64,000 nt of DNA. Origin: Theocolax elegans (lineage: Eukaryota > Arthropoda > Insecta > Hymenoptera > Cerocephalidae). Position 1 is the first letter of the stretch. Each line of letters starts with the position of its first letter. Positions 46,133 through 59,688 of this stretch are shown here, one piece after another. The position numbers were made by a program, and so were the translations under genes. The notes under the pieces are model-generated. The model was given only the letters and a program-made list of their open reading frames with translations, was not told the DNA's origin and did not search any database. The DNA lies in NCBI GenBank assembly GCA_026168455.1, contig CM047426.1, positions 1,175,501-1,239,500 of the forward strand, given 5' to 3'.

Positions 46133-49100
46133 TACGCTATATCTACGTACTTTCTTTCGTGCGTCGATCGTATATTTAAAGATGTATATACTTATATTAT
46201 ATGTATGTATACGCAACTCGCTTTCGAAGATATCTTATAAATTGCACGGTAATTTTCGGGGGTCTTGTTCGCGTTCACCGCACGCGGTGAGGAGAAAAAA
46301 AAATTATTAAATAATTTGTTAATAATTTATACGTGTATATATATAGATATTGTACCGTTAATTTCCGGTTTTATTTGGGACACTTGTTTAATGGTGTCTG
46401 GATATATGTATGCATATGTATACACTAAAAATTATATCGACGACGCGGTGATTAAATTATTGTAATCATTCGATTAGGAAAATGTATGATTTTTAATCAT
46501 TTTTTTTGTCGAACCAATGGTAATACTTTTATACCCCCGTGCAGATGAATAACGACGAGATTCTTAATTGTCAAATTAATCTCGGCGAATTTTACTAACG
46601 AACCGTTGCATGTAACGTACGCAAAAGGGTTTTCTCTTTATTTAAATGAAAAACACCTGTATATATTTATGTGGGCTTCAAGAGATTTGATGAATAACCC
46701 TTTTAAATTTGTAAGCTAACAATGGAGAATTTAACGACAAGTATTATACACACGAAGAAAGAATTTTTTATAAAAAGTATTTAAATAATATTGCTGTGCC
46801 AATTTGGTATAAGTTCACTACTCGTCCTGGGGAAAAAATGAGAATCCGGTATGGTAAAAATTGTACTGTGATTTTCAACTTTTATATAAAATTCTGAAAG
46901 CAATAAAAGCAAGTGAACGTTAGCGTTTTATCCAGAACATTTAGGTAGCTTTAATTTAAATTATTTTTCTTCGTGTACCGAGAAAAAAGTTGTATTAAAA
47001 ACATTATCGTATCGTATATTATACAAACTGTCAGAATACACAAAAAGTTACTATATAAATAATAATATTTAATATATTAATTAAAATTGAATAAAACAAA
47101 CAAAAAAATCACTCCTCCATAGTAAAAAAAATAAGCAGCACTCTTATACCAACTATTTTTCTCTTCAGATAATGAGATTCTTACAAATTTGACTATAACT
47201 TTTTAATTCTAACAATCCACGCGTATATTAGTAAAACAACGAATCCAACTATAATATATTTTTCTCGGTGTTATTAGAAAATTCTGTCAGCGTTTATAAC
47301 ATACACGCCACGCGATTACGCAATACGGAATAATTAATTAACAATATCGTGACACTCGTTTTGTATGTACAAAACGAGTTGTTGATCAAATTCTTCAATA
47401 CCGAACGACGAGAGAAAACCGCAGGTGACACACGTTCAAAAATACACAAAAAAACGAGAAAGAGAGAGAAAAGAGAGTAACACTTCCGACAGTAAAGTGT
47501 ACGTACACACAGAGAAACGAAGTGTACTATATCGATCAGTCGATGCAAATATATGTAACTCACGGAATCGAAAATACCAACCGATTCGACAACCATATAC
47601 TTTCGCTTTCACAAAGACGACGCTTCGGATATACATAGTACATCGTGTACATGCATATGCACGCATATACGTATAGAAAGAAAGAGGATGTACATATACA
47701 TACATATAGCAATAACAACTACTGGTTAATCGTCTTGTTTGTAGATTAAAAATTCCAAAGTACTTACAATATGATGTAATATCGATTTGTGATTATGTGT
47801 ATGCATCTACTTAATTAAATCTGTACATCGTATATATAATACGCGATTGACATTGGAGTTGCGCAACAATTATACTATCATCGTTAATAACGTTACGAAT
47901 ATATAATATACATGTATGTATATATATATATATATTTGCGGATTTTTACTTGTATCGTTTAAAAATATAATTTGTATGTGCTAGTTGCTTTTTTTTCTTC
48001 GTCTATCATATACGTGTGTGTGTGTGTGAAATTTCTTTTTATTCAAAACGCGACGATTAAAAAACAATTAATTTCAAATGTCAGCGCAGGCGCGCGGATG
48101 ATTAAATTGTTACCGTCGACAAAAAAATAAATAAATTGGGACGCATTTTTTGTATTTCGTCATTAAATAATGATGATACGATTTCTGAAATATTTTCGTG
48201 GAATAGCGTTGATATTCAATAATTATAATAATTTAATAATTATTGTAATTAGAGAATTATTACAAAAATGCAGTCTCTTAGGGTTAATATTTGAATTATT
48301 TTATTAAACCGTCTCTGTGTGATATACAAGTTGTTGATCCCAAAACTTTTTTTTTTTTTACTTAAGCTCACGTAAACGTTTAAAATTTTACACACTTATC
48401 ATGACTGCTTTTTGCTAATGTTTTTTTTTTTGCTTATTTAAATTAATTCCATTTCTATAATATTTACAATACTGTCGATTATGGAATTTAAAAGAAGAAA
48501 TGGGTAGCTTTCGAGACATAACCTCAACCTATATGCAAATTAACAATGTTTTTTGTTATTCTTACTTATACTTCTTTAATTATAGAACGACGTACATCTA
48601 AAACGAAATTTTAGTAAACTGAATAAAATATTTGTTTGAGTAGTCGTATATGCACATTGCTGGAAATCAACAGACATTTAATAGTCGACAAATTAAACTT
48701 TAATTCGATTTAATAAATATTTGCTCAGTTACAAACAAATGTTCGAACAAAACATTGTATTGAATTCACTAAAATAATAAAAATAAAAAAATATTTAAAT
48801 CTATGAATTAGAGGATTTTTAGGCACACTTTTAGCATTTAATTAAAAATAAACGAGTGAGTAGCCAAAATTTTTTCTCCCATACGTACGTTTGTAAAAAT
48901 AGTTTAATAATAATTAATCCAACGATTAAAATGCCATATAATAGATAAAGACCTCGTCACGCACGAAAACCTACAAAATTATTTCAAAACCCAAGCGGCG
49001 CGTTCTCCAAGTATATACATGTATCCGTTTCCAAAAATCAAAAAAAAAAAAAAGAAAGAAGAAGAGCGAAACCCGAGAAGCTACATTATTATTCTACATA

Positions 49101-49164
49101 GGAAGTGTCTAAAAAATCACGATCCCCATACAGTTCCACGCGGTGTATATATATATATATATAT
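43724..49164. other. AT-rich non-coding DNA
   Basis: No coding evidence. It includes a (CT)n array at 46094-46129, a short GC-richer patch (45830-46040), a 26-bp near-palindrome at 47354-47379, a third copy of GATAACGTCGTA at 45211-45222, and TA/TG microsatellites. Confidence 0.6.
46094..46129. repeat. (CT)18 microsatellite
   Basis: 36 bp of uninterrupted CT. Confidence 0.9.
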
Positions 49165-49470
49165 GTTATAAACGGAGCGCGCGACTCTTTGGTATTTAGC
49201 GAGAGCGGCAGTGGCAGCGACGGCGGCGGCACATTACGAAACCTTGGTTAGCAAAGTGGGATAAAACGTATATACACCATCTTGCTCTAACGAGAACCAC
49301 ATCGAGGGAGAGAGAGAGAGAGAGAGTGAACTACTCGCGGTAGAGTTCGATTGGTGTGTATAAAACACGGCGCTGGCGCTCCGTCATCGGTTGGGAACAG
49401 CAGCGCCAACGATGCCCCACTGACCTCAAAATTTGAAAACCTCGAGAGAGAGAAAGAGAGAGAGAATGGC
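49165..49470. promoter_or_regulatory. GC-rich island, possible promoter
   Basis: CpG-rich block in AT-rich DNA, with GCGGCAGTGGCAGCGACGGC-type sequence, a GA run (49310-49326) and an inverted pair TGGCGCT/AGCGCCA (about 49373 and 49402). It may be an alternative taiman promoter, 5' UTR exon or enhancer; no TATA box or transcript evidence. Confidence 0.3.
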
Positions 49471-52400
49471 TACGCATTGCGACGACGATCTTTTTCAGCT
49501 AATACACTGAGATTTCGTTGATAATCAATTTGTTATATATGTATATATTTTTACATATTTGGATACGCGTGTTTTTAAGAAAGAGAAAAAAGTACGAGGA
49601 TTCAAACCTACGCGATTGTCTTCTCTTATACGTTGCGCTATTACACGTAATGTAATAATATCCGCACATAGGTAATTTATCGGTATGTGTACGTATAGGT
49701 GCTTTTAGGTTACAGGTGATATTTTACACATTTCGATCGCGTTGTCGTCGCCGTCGTTGTCGTCTATGTTAATTATTATCCACGGGGAAAAGAGTGATAT
49801 AATTATGGAAATATGGACCGATTAAGCTTTACAACCGTCCTTTTGCATTTCTGCGTTAGTAATGTTGAGGATTTATTTGTATTTCGAATTACGATTATTC
49901 ATTCGTATTATTACAAGGGGAAATGTCAGTATTGTGTTGAAAATTAGATAAAGATATATTAATATTTACAAAAATTTTAATTTTTACGATACGCATATAG
50001 TCATTTTCCTTATTACGACAGTCTGTCTCATCTTTGAAACAAACCTTTTTTTTCTGTGTAAATACAGAACCTATTCAAATAAATCGGCTATAATTTGTGT
50101 TAAATAAATATTATAATAATATGTATTATAATAGTTAATAAAGTACAAAAAAATGAATATGCTTTATAGGATCAATTTAGGAGATGTACGCCTAATAAAT
50201 TGTACCTATAAAAATAGTAATTTTTAGAATTAGATCAGATTCTCAATAAAATAATAATTTATACGACAACATTTTTTCCTCGAACATATAATATATTATA
50301 ATATCTACAAAAATATGTAAGATGTAATAGTATTAATAATATATCATAATATGTAACATAATATAATAAAATGTATTAAAATAACATATAAATATTCCAC
50401 AAATATTTCAATAAAAATATTAAACTTTCTCGCAAATTTTACTTGCAAGTATCTTCTATTTTAGTAATTAATATTGAATATTAATGATTCTTTAGCACTT
50501 TCACTGTCTTTTTTTTTTAATAAATTGGAATTGACGGTCTCGAAATGGAATTAACAAAATACTCAATTTTCACTAATAATTTCTCTTAAGTTACTTTTTA
50601 CGTTTAAAATAGTGTATATGTCCATTTCATCAATAAACACCATGATGATTATTTTCAATTATTACCGTAACAGTATATTAAAAAGATAAAATTCGAGAAA
50701 CACAACAAAATTTTCTTTACACAATTGACGATAGTGAATTTTACACAATGAATCTCGTGTATAATGTGTGGGGGTATCGATTATTGGTTTGTTAACGGTT
50801 ATTTAACGGTTTTCAATAATTAACCGTTACGCTCGCACATGCATCCAATTGAACTATCCAACTATTTCTGGATGTTGCATGTAGTTTATCATTTTTTTTC
50901 TTCTCGTACGTAAAGAAAAGGATTGATTATCGTAATTTTCTTTTTATTTTATCATACGATTATATATGCGGAGATTGTGAATATGTGAAATGATCGATCG
51001 ACTGAAAAAAAGGAAGGAAAATGTATGGTGGTGTAATTTGTTAAAACGTGGTTGATATTGGTGGTGTCTTAAATTGGTTGCATACAGACGATGAGACGTG
51101 AATACGAGATGATTGTATTTTGATAGTGGGTCGTTAATTTTGAAAGACCGAGAAGCAAAAATACGAAATCGAATTGTATGTTTGTGATAATTTTGAGTAA
51201 GGGTGTGTTACAATCGTTTCTTACACACTATATTTTTAATTACAATAATTAATTCTTATAAGTTTCTAATTGGATTGAAAAGAAAACGAAAAAATAATTT
51301 TATTTCTGAAACTCGACCTAACAATTATGTAAAAATGTAACAAGAAAATGTGCGTATGCATATAAGTATTCTCAATAAGAGAGTAAAAATATTTATATAA
51401 CATAGAAAAAAAAGTTAAAAAACAATGTCATTTTTAAAAACAATCATTACCCCGCTCCCCAGGAAACTGTTTCCCTTCTCCAAAAAGTATCCCCAAAATT
51501 CCGAAAAATTGTCATTAATAAGAATCACCCCGTAAATATACTCCCAATAACAAGATCATCAAAAAACTGTTTCCATCAAAAAAAAAAAAAAAAAAGAATT
51601 CGACAAAAAAAGAGTGGAGCTTCCGGGGGGTGCAGATATATATATTCGAAGTCCGAAATGTGTGTATATATACGCAATCGCGGGAACGGCGTTGCCATGT
51701 CGACGACGCGAGGAATGACGTAACGCGTACGTCTTTGCGTCACCGTCACGTTTGACACACCGTGGCAATCGCACGAGTGATAGGACCAGGGGAAAAATAT
51801 ATAGACGGGAAGGGAAGGTAATTAACTCTCGAGGTTCGAGAAAGGAAAATAAAGTATCGAATTGATCGACGACGATATCACGGTGTGTAGACACCCTGGT
51901 TAATTCGATTGCTATATACATATATATATATACGTGTATCTACAGATGGGGGGATGGGAATCGAGACATTACGTTTCCACGGTGGAAAACTTTATTTTTA
52001 CGCGATCGAACGAAAAAGTTCGGCGTGTACGTATGGGTCTATGTTTTATATTACGGAGTTGAGAGACGTTCAAGTTTATTCAAGGGTAATTTTTATCGAA
52101 TTACGAAGATATATGTTTTCGTATACACACTCTCCCTTTTTTTCTCAACGGAAAAATTATGTGTGGAAATGTCGTTATCGAGAATATTAGAATTTTGTTG
52201 TAATCGAGGCGATAATCGACAATTAAACACTGAACATTATGATCTTAAGCAATTTTAATTTATTTTAGTAAAAAATTGCATTAATCACGGAAAAATCGGC
52301 ATCGAAAATTTTTGATTTCATTTTATTTAAAAGTTAAATTTATCACTTAAAAGAGTGAATCTTCTGATTTTAAGCGTAACCTCATTTCTTCTTTTTTCCT

Positions 52401-52959
52401 TTTTCAGTGAAAAATTATACGCGAAGAGTGAAAATCGGTATCGAAAATTTCAGAATTATTTTTGATCAAGTTAAATATCACACTTTAACAGTGAAACCAT
52501 ATTTTCAGTTATTTTTTTAATTGTAGTATCAAAATTATAATTAAAAATTATAAATTTGTAATTTTTGAAAAAAATATACGTTCAATAATTCGATAACAAT
52601 AGTCTTAAAAAGACATTTTGAAATTTCATTGAAAAGAAATAACCTAAATTTTCATAGTAGATTTCTAGTGAAATTCTCACTCTCAGTTTCAACGACACCT
52701 TCCATTAAATTTTCCATTCATATATACAGTCAATTCCAAAATCACGAGTAATTAAAAATGAACGTATGATTTTCTTATTTCGAACCGATCCATCATATTT
52801 TTTATTCGCTTGCATTACCAAAATTCCCCTAAACATTTCCACTGTACGCATCCTCCCGCTCTATACGATAATTATGATAAAAAAACGAAAAGAGCCGTTT
52901 AAAAATACAATGACTTTATCAATGATTATAAACCAAGGAGAGAGGAAAAAAAAGAAGGA
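49471..52959. other. AT-rich non-coding DNA
   Basis: No gene seen. A modest GC-richer patch lies at 51640-51760. Confidence 0.6.
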
Positions 52960-53290
52960 ACACGAATAGCGTATAACAACGAGGAGAGTGACGCAGAAAG
53001 CGGGATCGAGTTCTCGTTATGTACCGCGATTAGGCAACAATTAAAACCGATCTCGTTATACATCGATTCCGAGTGATTATTTTCGTTTCCCCCCGAACTT
53101 CCTAGGAGGAATTGGAGTAGGAGGTGGAGGAGGAGGAGGAGGGAAAGAAGGTGGGCGCAAGTTTCGTCGGAGGTTCCAGCGCGCGCGGCAACGCGAATCA
53201 TTGACCCAGATACGGGGAAAAACGAGATCTCGGTCGATTCGCGTGCGGGTTTCGTGCGGGCGAAAATCGCCCCTTCCTATGCACCTCCTC
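52960..53290. promoter_or_regulatory. GC-rich block with EcRE-like element
   Basis: Purine-rich GGAGGAGG run (53101-53150) followed by GCGCGCGG and the 13-bp GAATCATTGACCC (53195-53207). Read on the minus strand, the latter matches 11 of 13 positions of the EcR/USP consensus RGGTCANTGAMCY. CpG-rich; a 5' UTR exon or enhancer is possible. Confidence 0.3.
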
Positions 53291-55059
53291 CATTTTCAAA
53301 CATTTACATTTTGTTATTCTTTTCACGTTCCTAATCGAGAAGAATAATAATGAAAGAGTGATTGATATTATTGAAATTCATACATACATATACACACATA
53401 TTGTGTACATCTATATACGTGGTACGCGCAAGTATAAAAATTAATAAGAAAAAATACTTTCACGATTAAAAGTGCAAATGAAAAAGGAAAGGATGAAAAA
53501 AAGTTAATATTCACATTTATTTCATTCCCGTATACACGTATACAACTAAGAAAATTGAATCACGTTTTCGCACGAGGGATATTACGATGCATTTTAATTT
53601 CGTGTATACGCTATAACGCCGCGTGCATAGTTTCGAACCAAATTGAATTAAGTGAAGAAATATAATTTTTCATAAACCTTATACACGTACATTGCTTTTT
53701 ACAATAATCCGATTCTAAGCCTAATATATAATGATATACTGATCTAACGCGAAAACGTTCGCGAAATTCATCGATTTACCCGCGATGTAAAAATATAACA
53801 CACAAATACCCTGCTGATTTATTTAATTTTTCCCTCCGAATACCCAATATAACTTCTTTATATTTTTCTCGCTAAATCGTGAGTACCTCTAATGAATACG
53901 TAATTTCATTTGAAGTATTTAAAGTGAACGATGTTAAAAAGTAGATGCAATATGAAGTTTAAACAATAATTCGATTTACGTTCATTAATTTTGGAAATTA
54001 TATTATTTTACGTTTTATTTTCAATTTAATTTATACCTCGATTTATACATTATGTAATAATAAATAAATAGTATTTAAGTATATACCTGCGAAATAGGTC
54101 GAACATAAATCGAATTTATTTTTTTCGCATCGAAATGAAAACGATTTTAGGTATGAAGTAGATATTTTTTATATAAATCGATAGATAAGAATAACTGTGA
54201 GTTATAAAACAGACATTCCTATAACTTCAAAAATTAATAACCATATGAATGGCGTTATGCAAAAAGTGACATGTTTGTCAAAATAGAGATGAGTATCAAT
54301 TTATCCATAAAAAAATTATATATTTCATATCTGCTTGTAATAACAATAAATTCTCGAATTTTTTAGATATTGAATTTTAAACAAAACTACCTAAGTGCTG
54401 TTCTTTATGCATTTTAATTATTTCATTACACAGTTTTTTTCTTTGTTTTTCTCGAAATACATCAAAAGTCACTCTGGTCCCTTTTTGTATACGACTCAAC
54501 TCTGACATTTTTATCAGGTTGTTTAAGAAAATTTTTATACACAAGCTCAATATATTAATTAGAAATCCCAAAATTACGACCCGACAAATATCTTTTTGCA
54601 CTGTGTGCGAAATGTCATTTTTAGGGCCTGTACAACGTGCGCGAAATACCACCTTGTCGCACTAGTTTACAAAATTCGCGCATGCGTAATGGGTAATTCG
54701 TAGGTTGTTTAGTAAACATAAGAAAGACAATCCCCTTTTTCCGCGTCTGGAAAATTCGCACTATTATCAAATCGAAATTTTACATTATTAAAACAAAACA
54801 GTAATTCAACGAAACAATTTTCAAACCCAAAAATAAATCTCGCGCGTCTGAAAAATTCACGATACGCTGCATTTATACATGCACATCTCGTAAATCAATA
54901 AATGTATGTATATATATATATATATATAAATGATTAATCGGAAATCCATTTAGAAAAGGAAAAAGGAACCAGGTATGTTTTCTCTCTCGATCGACGAAAA
55001 GGAAAAGGAAAAAAAAAATAACGTCACCAGGAGAAACCAAGTGAACGAAGAGCCACACA
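53291..55059. other. AT-rich non-coding DNA around the small ORF at 54.4 kb
   Basis: Apart from the 43-codon ORF at 54377-54508 and the GCGCATGCG element near 54678, only AT-rich sequence is seen. Confidence 0.55.
54377..54508 (-). CDS. small unrecognised ORF with protein-like composition
   Basis: 43 codons starting MSELSRIQKGTRVTFDVF and continuing with a basic amphipathic stretch (REKQRKKLCNEIIKMHKEQ). It differs from the surrounding AT-repeat translations, having mixed residues and a predicted charged helix. A GT that could serve as donor follows CACTTAG near its end, leaving phase 1, so it cannot join the taiman exon at 24895 in frame. About 170 bp upstream in its own sense is a GCGCATGCG element of NRF1-site type. 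I do not recognise a family. It could be an independent small gene, a first exon, a decayed element or chance. Confidence 0.2.
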   Translation of the reverse strand: MSELSRIQKGTRVTFDVFREKQRKKLCNEIIKMHKEQHLGSFV

Positions 55060-55180
55060 CACTTCGTGCTATTCTGGCTAAGAAAAAGATCGCGATTTCG
55101 CACGGGCTCGCGGAAAGAAGGAATCAATGACCCAGATTTTGCCGGTTCTTAGCGCGCGCTGACGTTGACGAAGCCGCCAC
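55060..55180. promoter_or_regulatory. GC-rich block with second EcRE-like element
   Basis: GAATCAATGACCC (55121-55133) matches the EcR/USP inverted-repeat consensus as the 53.2-kb element does, and the shared phrase extends to GAATCA(A/T)TGACCCAGAT. It sits beside GCGCGC, as in the other block. A (TC)n run follows at 55229-55260. Confidence 0.3.
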
Positions 55181-58100
55181 GAATGTGTGCATGTGTATGT
55201 GTCTTTTTTCCTTCCCGACGACAATGCATCTCTCTCTCTCTCTCTCTCTTTCTCTCTTTCGTTTAAAATCACAGGGGGTTTTAAGTGGAACACGCTTCGA
55301 AAAAAGTTATTTTTTTTTCCTTCGAGATGCGTGTTGGACGAGCTGCCGAAAACCAGATAAAGGCGCTTATGGTGCTATCGAAATTTTATTGAAGTAATAT
55401 ATATTATATATTGTATTAAAAATTTCGAAAGAATTATAGTACGAGTTTAATCGTTTTTTAGTTTAGTAGTTAACGTCGATCGGAAAAGTCGATCTGAATG
55501 TATAATAATCTTATCGAAGATTAAACGAATGTTTAACTTGGGTTGTACAAGAAGGCTTATACAAACTATATCCTCGGGAATTATCGATATTATAATTCCT
55601 ACTAATATTCTTTCATTTTAATTTTTATTTCAAACGTCTTTAACGACTAAACTCGCCTAGCATATTAAAGTTAACGTATTAAATAATATCTTCAACTATA
55701 CGAAAACAATTTTATCATTGCTCTCTCAACATATTCGCACGAAATGAGTCGTTACGAAGTGAAAAAAAAACGATAGTCCGCATCTCGTTATAACTCCAAA
55801 AGGTTTTTATCTCTTATCCCCTCGGATTGGAAAATAAAAAAGAGCACTGTCCGATTTTTTCGCGAGGGTCACGATCGTCGTCGTCGTGCCCTTAAACGGA
55901 ATTCCGAGGGATCGGTAAACCTCTCGGGAACACCTGCACCGCCATTCATCCAGGTTCAATTCGGTCGCCATTAGGATACCCGTAAAGTCACGATTTTCAC
56001 ATCTCTCGAGAAACTGAGCTTTAACGTTTAATTGCTGGGTTGTGCAGTGTATGTATATATGTGAGTGGAGTCCAAGCTGGAGATCGAGGACGAAAAGCCT
56101 GTATAATACACGTTTACAAAAAGGCTATACTCCGGAAAATTCCACCAATCCTAGTGGACGGAGGGTTAAAATAAGCCATCTTTAATTTAAAATCAAATTT
56201 TAGTTTGGTAAGTCCGATAAATATATTATACAGATATACATATCACCCGATCGGTAAGTTCAATTTTATTTTGAATATAGAAAAAAAATATACCAATTTT
56301 CTGAGCGTATCCGTGATAGAAATGTTAACGGACTGTATTAGCTATTTATCAGCTAATTTTGATTATTTCGTTAGCTTATTTCATTATGATAAAAGATATA
56401 AAAATTAAATGTTTTTCCACGCTGCATACAGTATCGATAAACGAATAAGATATTTTAACCAAGTTTTTAATATTTATATCAATCTTTAATCGTAAACAAT
56501 GGTTAAATTTCTATCATGGATCTATACTTTATCGTTGACAACGTCGTCATAAACGACACTAAATAATTACACTTAATAAGGGTTGAAAATTTCATTCGCG
56601 CAAGTTTCTCATAACCTCAAAATAAATTTTTTTTTTTAAACTTTCTTCACAAACAAAATTTATACCTGTAAGACTGTCCTCTAACCGAACACGGTCACTT
56701 TTATTAACACACGAATAGAAAAAAAAAGCCAAGAAAGGCAAATAAGCAAGTAACGTACATATAGACAAGACAATACGCATTTTATCGAACTCCGTTTCAA
56801 TGTCGAGAGCGTGGGACACACGTACACGTTATTACACATCCCCATAAAGTACAAATAGCACCGTCCGTTCGTGAATTTGAGAATGACTTAGCATTACATA
56901 TTCAATGAAACGCGCATCAATCATGAAATATAATCGACTATACATATTGGAACCTCTCGATAAAATTGATTCCCGAAACTGGATGACGAACTAATCTAAA
57001 AAAAAATTAATTGGGGATGGTTACATGTACGTATTATACGTGTGTGTGTGTGTGTGTCTACGTATATACACATATGAAAAAGAAAAACGGTGAAACAAAT
57101 TAATCATCGTACAGACGTAGTATACGCGACGGAGTTTAATTTACGGGGCGGATCTCTCGAAAGAAACGTTTCGAACTAACCTTCCTTTTTTTTTTGTTCT
57201 TACTTAACCGTGATCGAATCGTTAAGATATGTATATATATAGGACACACTTTGACGACCGAGCGTTCTCTCTTTTTTTTCTTTTACCTTCGCGTAGAAAT
57301 CGCGCGTGATTAGATAATAATGATAAAACTCGCTGGTTTGCGAGATTTGCTTTTTTTTTCTTGAGAATCTTTGTATATTTGTCGTGTACTTAGCGGATTA
57401 CTCTATCGTTTATTACGTTACAGAGAATTTCAATTCGTCTGCGTAAGAAAATGGATGCGCGTCAATATTTACTAAATTGGACGAATCCGATAATATAACG
57501 TTTTCACGTTTCTTTTTTCGTTCCGAGTGGAAATTACAATAGCCGAGAAAACGAAAGTACCGATTTAGGAGAGATAATTTCCCGTTGTGAGTTGGACGTA
57601 CCCGATTAATTATATATAGAAAACTAACGAACGAAAATAAATATATTGCAAGGTTTCTCGTATATTCTGTCAAAGTGTTAAAAGGATATATACATATATT
57701 TTTGTATTATTTCACAAAAGTGACATATTCCTACAGAAAATATATTGTACGTAACGAGGAACGCGATACCCTTGTAATTACACCCGCACGACGCCGTTCT
57801 TTTTCAACTATATATATATATATATAATACACATACACAAGTATTAATAGGGTCCTTAAGTATAATATTTCCGTTTGACGTCACAATGTAACTACACGAC
57901 TATCGCGTTTATCCAGATTTATTTATTTATTTATTCATATAATGTATTTATATACGTACGTTCGAAAAAAAATATTATTATTCTATACATTAATCGATGT
58001 AAATTACTATGTAAGGTGATTCAAATTTTCCAACGTTTACCATTTTTTTTTCATTTATTATTCTAATGAAAAAATAATCAAATTTTTTGATAAAACTTTT

Positions 58101-58734
58101 GATTATAATTAATTGAGTTAATATATTAATTTTTTATCGTTTAGATGTATTGAAAAATTATAGGTTCGTAACAATTAATCTACTGAATGAACAATCGTAT
58201 TTGTGAAATGATGTACATTGTACCTTTCTTTTCGTCGTTTTGACCTAATTTAACGTATATGATAAAAAATATGTACAAATTCGTAAGCGCGGGAAATTTG
58301 AATTTTGAATTTGTTGAGCCACTGTTCTTAAACGCGATATCGTTTATATAGTAATGTAAAAAAAACGTGCGACGTTAATAAATTACTGATTATTAATCGT
58401 TCCGATCACTCTTAATAATAAATAAATTAATGAATGTATAATATACTCGTCGATGGACGAATTTCCAGTGGGTATATATAAAACATTAAACCCGCATTCG
58501 TCGAATCGACAATTTCACGGAATAAAATCATGCAAACGAGAATTCGTTTCATAACGCCGAAAAGAATGTAATAATAAAATAATCTGCAGAAAGAAAAAAA
58601 GAAACGATGCTAAGACGAGTTTGACCTATACGTGGTACGTAAAACTTTGAGGATGTATAAGGAGAAGAAGGACGTAAACGACGTATGTATATATACATAT
58701 ACCTCACCGAAAAGAAGGGCCAAAGATGAAGAAG
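55181..58734. other. AT-rich non-coding DNA with a CpG-rich patch at 55.85-56.0 kb
   Basis: The patch 55850-56010 contains CGTCGTCGTCGTG, ACACCTGCACC and two GCCATT words (Pho/YY1-like cores). TG (57040-57057) and TA (57809-57827) microsatellites follow. No gene seen. Confidence 0.5.
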
Positions 58735-59688
58735 AATGAGCGAGCAAGCGCAAGAGCCGCGGAAAATTCGCGAGTAGATGGCGGGCCGCGTACATACATC
58801 GAAGCGAGTATATAGAGAGAAGAAGAAGAGGAAGGAAGGAAGGAAGTGGTAGTAGGGATGCCCGACGTTCAGGGCCGCGACCGACGAAATCGATTTTATG
58901 TGCGCCGGAGAGAGGCTCGGCAACCGTTCTATCCGAATGTGGGATATGTGTGTGTGCGCGCGCGTGTGTACGTACATATATATATCAAAGATACTTTGCC
59001 AATTTTGCACGACTGCGTATATATCTATGGGGGTGATGACGCGATTTCGAACATATGTGTGTATTACACTTCTCGACGCTAAGCTGATTTATACACACAT
59101 ATACACGTATATCGCGTGTCAATTACAACTTAATTCTACTGTCTTCCTCAAACATTTCAATTTTCCTTTTTATTTTAAATTATTAATGCCAATTGATAAA
59201 ATGTACGTGTGCATATATATGAGTGAGACGAAAAGTTATTTTCTATTATATATACCGAGTATACACGAGTGTAATCTCCGTTGCGAGCTATCGAGAAAAC
59301 GGTGCGCGCTCTTTGAAATTGTATACATAATCGATATACAGCGAGATATTATTTAACTCCTTTCTCAAAATTACTATAACGTGTTATAATGTGACTAGCG
59401 TCGAATTTCCGAGTAGTAATGACTGATATACTGTTAATTTTTTATTCAAATTTCTATACGCTCGGGTAATTGTGCATGTTTACTTTTTTACGGAATTTCT
59501 TGTTTATTTGTTTATTGAAATATAATACGTTGCTATAGTCTGGATGTATAATGTAATAATACATATATATCTATAATATACATATATGCTTTTTAGTAAA
59601 GATGTTAAAAATTAGGTAATGTATGGATACCTAAAAATTATTTAATTATTAATCTATTAAATCTCACCTAAAATTAATTGGAAATAAT
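58735..59688. repeat. segmental duplication, copy 1 (954 bp)
   Basis: Near-identical to 60390-61343 in direct orientation. Differences seen are small indels (around the TG/CG run and CGTACAT(T)ACATCG) and single substitutions such as CTATTAA/CTGTTAA. The first ~220 bp form a CpG-rich block; the rest is AT-rich. Plus-strand openings starting MPDVQGRDRRNR have no recognisable domain. Confidence 0.92.

Noticed and set aside
49595..49625. tRNA-like B-box on the minus strand (GGTTTGAATCC) followed by a T run
   Set aside because: The flanking bases do not form a T-arm stem and no matching acceptor stem or A-box was found.
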